DNA from: Tolypeutes matacus
Taxonomy: Eukaryota > Chordata > Mammalia > Cingulata > Chlamyphoridae
Assembly (NCBI GenBank): GCA_026826555.1
Contig: JAKSZT010000116.1
Coordinates: 248,001-312,000 of the forward strand
Length of the DNA stretch: 64,000 bases
Reading direction: 5' to 3'
The position numbers were made by a program, and so were the translations under genes. Each line of letters starts with the position of its first letter. The stretch's first letter is position 1. Below are positions 1-9,335 of the stretch, piece by piece. A model generated the notes under the pieces. It was not told where the DNA came from and did no database searches. It saw only the letters and a program-made list of their open reading frames with translations.

Positions 1-511
1 ATAAACTTAGTTTCAGCTGAGATAGGATCAACAGCTGTACTGCTTTTGGTAAGTTTTTTAAGTTCTGTTACAGGCTGGAGTGAACTGCTCTGTTACTGAC
101 TGTGTAGTTATGAGCAAGGCTGGGAAATATACTTATATTGCTTGTCTGAGGGTCTTGAGAAAGGTCCGCTTGGAAATTTCTTGACTTATTAATGAGACTA
201 CCATTTTTATGATATTTAGAATGGCATTACTTGGCCCAGTGTAACCCTTTTTGGCATTTCAGACACACACGAGTTGGTATTGATTTATTATTGCCCCTAA
301 ATGGAGCTCTTACACTAGTTTTGGCTTGGCAATCTTTTTTCATATGACTTGGTTTCCCACATTTAAGCAATTTAAATTACTAATCATAGGGCTACGTCCA
401 TTTAGAGCAGCTGCAAGATGGTTCATGTTATATGTATTAGGCCCAATTTTTTGACATATTTTTATATAATCCTGTAAAGTTCTTCCATTTGCCTTTATTG
501 GCATAAAGCCT
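1..511 (-). pseudogene. ERV-A gag 3' fragment (nucleocapsid region), antisense
   Basis: On the minus strand this reads as the end of the ERV-A Gag polyprotein: the capsid C-terminus and the zinc-knuckle region. It aligns base for base, with scattered differences, to 43463-43975, which has the same orientation, and to the reverse complement of the gag end near 2550-3045. A one-base loss inside the first zinc knuckle (around 370) breaks the frame. No open frame of useful length remains. It probably continues left of the window. Confidence 0.75.
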
Positions 512-796
512 TTTTTTTTTTAACCAGAAAACCATTGCTTTTTATTTTTAAGTGGCACACAACACACACACATGCACATCAGCAAAAGATTCCTGAGAAC
601 AGTGATTATTATTATTATTATTATTTTTTGTTAATAGCAATATTCTTTTTTTTAAAGATGCTTTATCATTTATTTTTATTTTATTTTTTATATATATGCA
701 TATATGTGTATTTGCTTACAAAAATGTTGTTTATATATATACATATATTTTAAGAGGTGCTTAGATTACCCAAAATATTACACGGAACCCACTGGA
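512..796 (-). mobile_element. L1 3' end fragment, antisense
   Basis: The block starts with a poly-T run (the reversed poly-A tail), then AT-rich simple sequence including a TTA run near 605-626. It ends in a segment (about 720-790) that is the reverse complement of 30108-30180. The same 3'-terminal sequence, with TAATCTAAGCA, occurs at the end of the long L1 near 37740-37780. I read it as a short 3'-end L1 insertion of the same subfamily. No coding sequence. The short frame across 535-753 is low-complexity and not a gene. Confidence 0.55.
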
Positions 797-858
797 ATTC
801 TAATGTTGGCTTTTGATAATCCTAACAGTGAGTGTAAAAAGGCTTTATGCCTTTTATT
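797..858 (+). pseudogene. ERV-A gag capsid fragment, sense
   Basis: About 60 bases match the capsid segment at 2497-2560 of the adjacent provirus, in the sense orientation. The piece ends in AAGGCTTTATGCC, the same sequence at which the antisense fragment 1-511 ends in the opposite orientation. It abuts the 5' LTR directly, so it is not part of this provirus's own gag. Confidence 0.6.
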
Positions 859-1234
859 CTGAGAGTCAGAGCATAAAGGAGTAAGCATTTAAAAAGCATA
901 CTTGCTGGCAGTGAAACTTTAGTAAATGTCTCCAAGGATACTGCATACTGCAGACATCAGTGGGAAGAGGCAGAGTGGAATGAACACACCACTAAGATGT
1001 TATTGTCTGAATTCTCAAGAAAGATTGTCTGGGAATACAGAAACTGGCAGCACTCTCAAGTACCAAGCTGAGAAACTAGTGAATGATGCCCTACTTTGTT
1101 ATCAGCTTTGCAGAATAAAAAGCAGCCTCAGCCTAAATAAAATGGCCTGCATTCCACATAGACTGAGGTCCCTTCATCCCAAGCTTTCTTTGGATCATTC
1201 CAAGCACCATCTACCTCCATATTGAATTACAACA
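859..1234 (+). repeat. ERV-A 5' LTR (copy 1)
   Basis: Matches the 3' LTR at 7347-7736 from its CTGAGAG motif onward. The first dozen or so LTR bases, including the terminal TG, are missing. A degenerate TATA region (AATAAAAAG) lies near 1116. It ends in ACAACA directly before the primer site. The short frame at 926-1225 lies within the LTR and has no retroviral similarity. Confidence 0.85.
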
Positions 1235-1236
1235 GA

Positions 1237-1254
1237 TGGCATCCAACGTGGAGC
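1237..1254 (+). other. Primer-binding site, tRNA-Lys type
   Basis: TGGCATCCAACGTGGAGC follows the LTR end by two bases. It differs slightly from the TGGCGCCCAACGTGGGGC found in ERV-B at 13575. This form pairs with lysine tRNA in class II elements. Confidence 0.75.
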
Positions 1255-1358
1255 ATGACTAGTCTTTTCTCTGGGTATGTGCCATGGAAACAAGGATTGC
1301 TGGGTCAGACAGTCCTTGCATTCTGTTGTTGAGTCAAATAATCTTGATCATAAGGGTA

Positions 1359-3050
1359 ATGGGTAATCAGTTGACTCGGTTAGAGGAATATTCTCAATTT
1401 TTGAAAACCCTGTTAAAGAATACAGGCATATCTGTGATGACCCAAGAGTTAGTAAAACTCGTTTATCTTGTACAGAAACATTGTTATGTATGTTGTTTGT
1501 ATACTCTTATTACTGTTGCTCTTGAATCATTACAGTCAGATGAAAATGAAGATACTAAAGTGGATACTGCTATTGCTAACATTGTAGCAGAACAAGCTAA
1601 TGATGATTTTAATGAAAATATATCTGAAAAATTAATGAACAGGCAAAAACAGATAAAATCCTGTCTAAAAAAAGAAAAAAAAGAAAAAGGGAGGTTATGG
1701 AACTTTTCCAGCAGTCGTTAAGCCGTCTGCTCCAAAAGATGATTTATTGTCTTTTAAAACAGCATCTGTGCCTCCTAAGGTATCTACTAATACATTCTTT
1801 ACAACATTTGATGACCCTCCAAAGGTTTCTGTTTTTGTGCCATCACCATCCTCTTCAATTATGAAAAGTATAAGACAGGGAAGTAGAGAAGGAAATTCAG
1901 AGGCTATAAAATTTTTTATTTTTACTTTTCCAATAACAGTAACTCAAATTCCAGTAGATGCAAACAATCCCCAAGGGGGTGCACAATATGAGCATACTCA
2001 TTTTTCTTTTAAAACTATCAAAAAATTAAAACAAGCATGCATTCAATATGGTGTAGATTCTCCTTATACTCAGAATTGGTATAAGAAATGGCACAAGCAA
2101 ACAGATTAATACCCTGGGATTGGGATTTGTTAGCTCAAGCCATTCTTAATTCAGCAGAGGTTTTACAATTTAAAACTTGGGGGGCTGATGAAGCTAATAT
2201 TGTAGCACGAAGAAATCAACAGCAAAATCCAAGAGTGCCTATTACAGCTGAACAAATATTAGGAGCAGGTCAATGGGCTGAAATTCCTTGCCAAGCTCAA
2301 AATGATAATATTGCCATTTTATAAGTGTGATTGTGCTGCCTAGATGTTTGGCAACGAATCTCAATCCCTGGACAGGCTGTACATTCATTTTCAAAATTTG
2401 TGCAAGGAAAAACTGAACGCTATGCTCAATTTGTAGCAAGGCTGGTAAGTGTAGTCAACAAGGCATTAACTCAACCTGATCTACCAGAAATGGTTATTCT
2501 AATGTTGGCTTTTGATAATGCTAACATTGAGTGTAATAAGGCTTTATGTCTGATAAAGTCAAATGGAAGTACTTTACAGGATTATAAAAAAACATGCCAA
2601 AACATTGGGCCTAATACCTATAACATGAACCTACTTGCAGCTGCTCTAAAGGGATGTAATCTTGTGATTAATAATTTAAATTGCTTTAAGTGTGGGAAAC
2701 CAGGTGATATGAAAAAAGATTGCCAAGCCAAAACTAGTGTAAGAGCTCCACTTAGCAGCAATAATAAGTGAATACCAAGTCGTGTGTGTATGAAATGCCA
2801 AAAAGGGTTACACTGGGACAAGGAGTGCCATTGTAAATATCACAAAAATTGCAGTCTCGTTAATAAGACAGGAAACATCCAAGTGGGCCATTCTCAAAGC
2901 CGTCAGACAAATAATATGGACACAAATACAGGTCTTGCTCAAATCAAACAGGTCAGCAACAGAGTAGTTCACTCCAGCCTATAACAGAACTTAAGGCAGT
3001 TACCAGAAACAGTACAACTGTCAATAATTCCTCTGTTGAAACTAAGTTTT
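1359..3050 (+). pseudogene. gag: ERV-A gag pseudogene (copy 1)
   Basis: Encodes the structural polyprotein of the virus core. A myristoylation-type start (MGNQ) lies at 1359. The same frame is open upstream to 1284, but MGNQ is the likely start. Matrix (to about 1720), capsid (about 1900-2670, including the segment with NWYKKWHK) and nucleocapsid follow in separate frames (1284-1721, 1747-2109, 2088-2324, 2331-2771, 2784-2984), so there are at least four frame breaks. Two zinc knuckles are visible. The first, 2682-2723, has Asp in place of its His (CFKCGKPGDMKKDC). The second, 2787-2828, is an intact CX2CX4HX4C. The gene stops at the telomere-like block. Confidence 0.85.
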
Positions 3051-3054
3051 TTAA

Positions 3055-3516
3055 ACCCCAACCATAGCCCTAAACATAACACTAACCCTAACCTAACCAT
3101 AACAATAACCCTAATCTTAACTCCAAACCTAAACCTAACCATAAACCTAACATAACCCTAATACTAACCCTAACCCTAACCCTAATACTAAATCGAACTA
3201 ACCCTAACCCTAACCCTAAAGCTAACATTAAAACTAACCCTAACTAAACCTAAAGTTAAACATAAACCTAACCCTAACCCTAAACCTTACCCTAACACTA
3301 AATAACTCTAACCCTAATCCTAACATTAACAAACCCTAACTTAACACTAAACCTAATCCTAACCCTAACTAACCCTAACCAACCCTAACCCTAACCCTAA
3401 CCCTAACCAAAGCCTAACCCTAACCTAAACCTAAACCTAAACCTAAACCTAACCCTAACCGTAACCCTAACCCTAACTTAACCCTAAACCTAACCCTAAC
3501 CATAAACCTAACCCTA
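3055..3516 (+). repeat. Interstitial telomeric repeat, degenerate (CCCTAA)n
   Basis: About 460 bases of CCCTAA units with many variants (CCTAAA, ACTAACC, AACATAAC). The C-rich strand is the plus strand throughout. It sits where the other ERV-A copy has about 700 bases of gag-end and spacer sequence: the left flank matches the reverse complement of about 43465 and the right flank that of about 42750. Unit degeneracy suggests an old block. It contains no gene. Confidence 0.95.
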
Positions 3517-5440
3517 TCAAAATAGCTTCCTCTACTTTAACCTTATTGTTTCCATAGAGTAACTGGTCTTATCACTTTAAAAAAGAACACAATGTTCGAA
3601 CCTAGGTTCTCAAAGTCAAATCCTGAAAGATAGCTTTTATTTCAAACTCACATATGTTGGTCTTTTACCTAAATAAAGGTAAAATGCTAAAAATAGTTAA
3701 GTTCATGTGATATAAGTTGAATGAAGTATTTAAAACAGTTGTATAATTAAAAGAAATTTTCTAATTTTATAACAATTAAAGTTGTATGAATAAAAAGTTC
3801 ATATGAATACTTTAAAAGTGTATAAAATTCCTGAAAATGTGATAATGTTTCCATATAATATTAAATAAAAATATAATGCTATTAATCATAATTTTTAGCT
3901 ATAACTACAAAAATAAAGCAGCTTGTAAGGGCTGCCAGGGTAGTGCATAAAAGGGAAATATAGTAAAATAAAATAACACCACTGCAGCATGCAGTGGTGC
4001 CAAATATTGCTAGTTTGTTGCAAAAAATTAATATCCAGTTATGTCACTATCACTTTGTTTTAAAACTTGCTAAAGCTTTCAAAATATTTTCTTAAACAAG
4101 TCAAGCCAACCCACATTCCCCTTCCTGTAAAATAGCCAAGCCAACAATAAATCAAGTTTATATTCAACACTGTAAGCAACAGCCCCAATTCTAATTACAA
4201 TGATAACAACAAAACCAATTCAAGTATTAAAATTACAAGTTAATGTAGTACCCCACAACCCAATTGGAAATACTAATTTGTTTTTACCTATGCCTCAAAC
4301 TATACAAAAGAAAGAAATTGAGGTCATTCTAATTATGCTATTAAGAATCTTAAATGCCTAAGAAATAAAATTTTATTCATTGGATTTCTGTTGTTGTATA
4401 ATCTACTATAGTTATGAATTATGTATGATATACTTAAATACTAATCAAAACTTTAATACAGTACATTGCATACTTAAGTAATTTAATAACTTGTATATTA
4501 CTTGTAAATGTGTTTCATTAAATGTATATGTAAATCTCTTCTTTTGAGTTTTGACAGTCCTGAATCTAACTGTATTAATAAAACAATACTGGCAAGTATT
4601 GTTCAAGCCTAAAAGTAAAGCATTATAGAGAAAACTTTGTTACTCAAAATGCCAATGCCTTGCTAGTTAACACTTTTCACCTTTCAGGAAAAATATTGGA
4701 AATTAAAATAGTAAGCACATCACGGATGTTTTGTAACAAATTAAAAAAAATAAATTGCATTTCAATGGGTGTTATATTCCTCCCTTGGGGAGCTGGCCAC
4801 TCTCCCAGGGATTGATGCATAAACCTTAAAATGTACTCACCAGGGAGTGTTGTGTTACTTCCTCAGGAGGCTGGGCCCTCCTCAGGAATTAGCAAAATAC
4901 TCACAAGTTGGCATTTATAGAATCAAATTCATTAATCCTAAACACAGTCAGCCAAAACTCTAGTATCAGTTGCTAAATCAACACTTCCCAGCTAAAAGCT
5001 AAATATTCATAAGTATATATATGACTGCTCTATTTATCTGTCATTCTATAATTTTGTTCAATATTGACAATCTTTTCATTAGTTGTTATTTGTTTCTCAC
5101 CCTGTCAATATAAGCTTATTAAATTAAATATATATTAATATTTATCTTCTATCTATCCAGTAATCTAGCCAAAAATAAGCCAAATATATCAGTGTATCCC
5201 CTGATTTAGTAAGTCTGTGAATGTATGTATACTTATCATAAAAACTTAACAGTTAAACCTCTATAAATGCTAGAAAAACAAAAATGGGGGAAATGGTGAG
5301 GTGCAAGAACAATTATATTAAACATTATTTACAATAAATTATTTAATCCAAAGTTCAGAATCATATGCATCAGCAGCAGAGCATTTCTGGCAAAAATCAG
5401 GCAATAATACAGAAACAAATATTGGACAACTAGTTTACTG
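3517..5440 (+). repeat. ERV-A AT-rich spacer (copy 1)
   Basis: About 1.9 kb of strongly AT-rich DNA with no coding frame and no reverse-transcriptase motif. It aligns with the reverse complement of 40985-42750 and, for 3690-4916, with 14951-15875. Internal landmarks are two related ~30-base motifs near 4770 and 4850 (GTTGTATTCCTCCCT-like then CTGGCC). In ordinary class II proviruses this interval would hold protease and polymerase. Confidence 0.65.
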
Positions 5441-5521
5441 AAAGCATAAAAATAATAATAAATGGAATAAGGCAGAAGTTAAGTTAGGATATAGTGTCAT
5501 GGATTTGCTCTTATCATTACA

Positions 5522-5610
5522 GATAAAGGAGAACAGCTTTGGGTCCTGTCCAGACGTCTGAAACCTAGACATAATCAAGCTGACGAAGCTGACACAAAAA
5601 GCAGAAAAGA
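5522..5610 (+). pseudogene. pol: End-of-pol remnant (integrase C-terminus), ERV-A copy 1
   Basis: A short frame reading LWVLSRRLKPRHNQADEAD lies just upstream of env. The position, and the basic segment after LWV, fit the last residues of a class II integrase, which overlaps the env start in this group. The inverted copy has the same stretch near 40665-40760. It suggests pol was removed by a deletion that spared its last codons. Confidence 0.45.
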
Positions 5611-7255
5611 AGGTATCTTCAAAAAGGCAGAATATCACTCTAACACAGTTATTCCTTCCTATGCTTACCTTGACAAACACAGCAGTAAGTAGTGCACTTC
5701 CACATAATTATACATATTGGGCTTATATTACTAATTCACCTCTTTTAGAATTGTTGACTTGGGGGGACAAATCCTACCTTGTTTATATTAATCAGTCTTT
5801 TCATTTTCCTGGGACTGTTGATCCTTGCCTTCCTCTAAAACCTGAGGAGGAAGGAAATTTTTTGAAAATTTAACCTTGCCTTCTTTTAAATGACTTAACT
5901 GCATAGGATCCATCAATCCATGTATCCAGCCCCAAAATCATAGTACAAAGTGATAAATGGCATTCATGCCATGTGTCATCTGAGGTAGTGCTCTTTAATA
6001 ATTCTTATAGAATTGTAAAGAATTGGGCACTTATATGGATACTGAAACCTAATGTAAACACAACCATAAGTTGAAAAATTAATAATTCAACAAAATCAAC
6101 TAATGAAAGCTATAATTATTTTTAGAATTTTGGGGATTTCATAAATATAAATACCTCACTAAGTTGGACTCATCAGGGAATATTTATCCCACTACTATGG
6201 GACACTAGACTTAACAAAACTAAAAATTATTTGTGGAAATTATTTTTGGGAACTAGCCCAATTTTTTAATGGCACGGAAGTAAAACTAATATTACCAGTT
6301 TAAAAAGAAAATCCACTTAATTTCTTAAAGTATGTGTACTGGATCCCATTTTTTAAAAATAGTAGGAACAGTGAGCATTAATCAAACATGGTTTGGCTGC
6401 AGCAATTGCTCCTTTTACACTTTGTATCAGAATCTGATTTACAAGAGAGTTCTCCTGTGGTTCTAATAGGATGATGGCATCGTGGAATATGGCTTCCAGT
6501 TCTCATTAATCACTGCTGACAGTCTTCCCCGAGAGCCAAATCCTTTGGCACTTTCTAAATAATTATTTGAAAAGTAGCAAATGTTTAATTGGATTAATTA
6601 TAGCTGGTGTATTAGGGCTTATAGGTATTATTACAGCTGCTGCTGTGGCAGGAACTGTCCTACATGAGAATATCCAAACAAAACAATATGTTAGAAATTG
6701 GGATCATAATGCTAGTGAGTTATGGCATAATCAGGCATATATTGAGAGCAGATTAACAATAGACTTAATGACTTAGAAATGGCTGTTACACAAATGGGAG
6801 ATCAGGTATATAATCTAAATTTAAAACAAGGTTTGAAGTGTGATTGGAATGAAAGTGTTTTTGTATCACTCTTCTCCCATACAATGATTCCCATTATAAA
6901 TGAGAAAAAATTAAAACTCATTTAATAGGTCTTCACAAAAATTTAACTGTAGTAATTACAGATTTGCAAAAGATTTTGAGCAGGTCTCAGAATCAAATTT
7001 CTACACTATCAGGTAGCGAATTTTGTCAATCAGTGACATATCAATTAAATAAAATAACCCCCTACATTAGTGGAAATCCATGTCTGTACTTGCTAACATC
7101 AGTGTGATGAACATTGGTGCTCTGCTACTCTTAACTGTATTAGGAGGCATTCAAAAAACCCTGCTGTCCCACATTAATAGGGCTGAAGAGGCCAGCCATG
7201 CCAATAACTTGATTCTGCTTTAAAACCTTAACTCTCACACCCCTGTCCATGGAGG
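5610..7255 (+). pseudogene. env: ERV-A env pseudogene (copy 1)
   Basis: Remnant of the envelope glycoprotein gene. The frame at 5661-5873 covers the signal-peptide end and start of the surface subunit, with N-glycosylation sites (NYT, NQS). The surface subunit (5874-6560) is full of stops. The transmembrane subunit restarts at 6567-6776 with a hydrophobic fusion-peptide-like stretch (GLIIAGVLGLIGIITAAAVA) and the beginning of the heptad region. The membrane anchor is recognisable in broken frames near 7090-7200. The surface segment missing from copy 2 is present here, so copy 1 keeps the longer env layout. Confidence 0.75.
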
Positions 7256-7346
7256 TTGACTGGTGGCAAGTGATGGGTAAGACCTTCAGAGGAGGACAAA
7301 CTAATCAGGCACAGTCACCCTGGACAAAAAGCAAAAAACCCGGAAT

Positions 7347-7736
7347 TGTTTGAAAAGATGCTGAGAGCCAGAGCATAAAGGGTTAAGCATTTAAAAGCAT
7401 GCTTGCTGGCAGGGAAACATTAGTAAATGTCTCCAAGGACACTGCATACTGCAAACATCAGTAGGACGTGGCAGAAGAGAATGAACACACCACAAAGATG
7501 TTATTGTCTGAATTCCCAAGACAGATTGTCTGGGAACAGAGAAACAGGCAGCGCTCACATATATCAAGCAGAGGAACTAGTGAAGGATGCCCTACATTTG
7601 TTGACACCTTTGTAGTATAAAAAGCAGCTTCAACCTAAATAAACTTGCCTGCATTCCACATGGAGTGAGGTCTTCTGGTCCCCAACTTTCTTTGGATCAT
7701 TCCCGCCACCATCTACCTCCACATTGAATTACAACA
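7347..7736 (+). repeat. ERV-A 3' LTR (copy 1)
   Basis: 390-base LTR starting TGTTTGAAAAG and ending TTACAACA. A clear TATA box (TATAAAAAG) lies near 7617. An AATAAA occurs 20 bases further on within CTAAATAAACTT. It is homologous to 859-1234, to 19262-19651 (minus) and to 39288-39674 (minus). The right flank begins TTCCCTCAAA, the inverted start of block X. Confidence 0.9.
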
Positions 7737-7924
7737 TTCCCTCAAACTGAAGTTACATTCATAGAAGTGTTATTTTGAGGAAACAATGCTTGTGGTCAGA
7801 GAAAATATTTTCCCAACTTTCTTACATTCTCTGCCTTCATCTTAAGTCTGTACTCTTGTGGAGGTGGATATAGCTTCACTCACAAGCCTTTTGATATGTG
7901 ATTATTTCTGCTTCTTAATGTCCT

Positions 7925-8040
7925 ATGATTCTTCATAGTTTGTGGGGTGTAGCAGAAGCAGTGCTTAGAGGGAAATTTATAGCATTGAATACATTCATTA
8001 GAAAAGAGGAAAGATCCAATATCAATCACCTAAGCATCCA
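7925..8040 (+). pseudogene. L1 ORF2 scrap inside block X
   Basis: The translation contains VLRGKFIALNTFIRKEERS, a recognisable L1 ORF2 segment between the endonuclease and reverse transcriptase domains. The same scrap occurs on the minus strand at 25400-25633 and 38980-39099 in the other X copies. It is an old, short L1 fragment. Confidence 0.6.
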
Positions 8041-8499
8041 TTTGGGAAGCACAACAATATCTCCTTTTTATTTGTTTTATTCATTCATGGTTTTTCTTAC
8101 TTCAAAGGAGCATCACATCCAGTTTGGTGACTTCATAACTAGGAAATGGGTAAGTAATACAACACTTGATTTGTCATGAGGACAAAACAACAGCACATAA
8201 ATCAACCCTGGAACCTTCAGGTTTCTGAATGAGAAGAAAGGTGCAGCTTCCAAAGATGCATGAGTAAGGTGACCACAGAACAAAGGCCAACATGGCAATC
8301 CAAGAAGTCCTGAATACATTGTTTTGGACTGACTATTTTTGTTAATTTTTTTTCTGCTATTTATTTGAATGAGATGCACTATTTAATATTCTTTAAAGTG
8401 TACTAGGGAAATTATATCACATTTGCTTGCCGTTCCAAATCTGCACTTATTATTTATTATTTACTGGCCAAATAACATATTTCAAAACATTTTATATCC

Positions 8500-9073
8500 A
8501 GTATTACTCTGCCAAATGTGTGGCAATACAAAATACCAGAAATCTCTGGGTTTTTATAAAGGGTATTTATTTGGGGTAGAAGTTTACAGTTACCAGGCCA
8601 TAAAGCATAAGTTTCTTCCATCACCAAAGTCTGTTACCCCATCTTGGAGCAAGACAGCTGCTGATATTTGCCAGGGTTCAGGCTTCTTGGGTTCCTCTCT
8701 TCCCAGGGATGCATTTCTCTCTGGGCTCAGCTCCTCTGTTTCCTCCACAAGATAAGCTGTAGACTATGAGACACTCTAAGCTTCGCCTCTCACCACAAGT
8801 TCATCTGTGAACTGTCAGGTGAATGGCTTGTCTCTTTTCCCCGGGGCCTTCTGTACTTGCTCATCAGAACTCCAAAATCAAAACTACTCCAGTTCTGTCT
8901 TTTGCCATGTTTTTTATGTTTGAGTCCCCAACTACCAAGGGGCGGCACTCAATGCCCTACTGACTGTGGCCCAGTCAGCGCCCTTATAATAATCATGCCC
9001 AGATTAACAGATCAGTTTACAAGCAAAATCCAATATCTATTTTTGGAATTCATAACAATAACAAACTGCTATA
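8500..9073 (-). repeat. MaLR-like solo LTR in X4
   Basis: An antisense LTR of about 574 bases in the same family as 24334-24912 and 28175-28752. It is flanked on both sides by TATCC (8495-8499 and 9074-9078), the reverse complement of the GGATA that flanks the X1 copy. This is therefore the same ancestral insertion, carried along by duplication. The terminal TG and CA have decayed to AG and TA. Confidence 0.85.
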
Positions 9074-9335
9074 TATCCATTTACCCATCTTATGTGACAT
9101 ATTATTTTATGGTGTATTTTAACACTTTATTGATGTCCTAGGCCACAGATATCATTATTGCTTTATCCATTCAACAGTCATTAAGATATATGAATTTAAT
9201 TAACAGATATTGTTCTTCCATCCATCCTGAACCTTGAACCTTCTGAGATTATTTTATTTCTGCCTGAGGATATTCTTTTACATTTCTTTTAAAATGAGTT
9301 GCTGTTAGCAAACTTAATAGTTTTTGTTCTTGTTG

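Larger units (their letters stand above)
859..7736 (+). mobile_element. ERV-A copy 1: class II provirus lacking most of pol
   Basis: A betaretrovirus-like endogenous provirus of about 6.9 kb. The order is 5' LTR, lysine-tRNA-type primer site, gag, telomere-like block, AT-rich spacer, short end-of-pol remnant, env, 3' LTR. Reverse transcriptase, RNase H and most of integrase are absent. The class II assignment rests on the primer-site form, the Gag layout with two zinc knuckles and the Env transmembrane form. Every coding frame is broken. The 3' LTR is followed by block X, and the same junction occurs inverted at 39288, so this copy and that one descend from one insertion. Confidence 0.8.
7737..9335 (-). 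repeat. Segmental duplication block X, inverted copy (X4)
   Basis: Reverse-complement copy of 24070-25665 and of 37823-39287. It holds a scrap of L1 ORF2 and an LTR, both listed separately. The junction with the ERV-A LTR at 7736/7737 mirrors the one at 39287/39288. Its other end is cut off by the L1 at about 9336. No host gene is visible. Confidence 0.85.

Noticed and set aside
535..753. 72-codon frame rich in Phe, Tyr and Leu
   Set aside because: It comes from low-complexity AT-rich L1 tail sequence.
3055..3516. Telomere block as a true chromosome end
   Set aside because: Unique ERV-A sequence continues on both sides and the units are degenerate, so it is interstitial.
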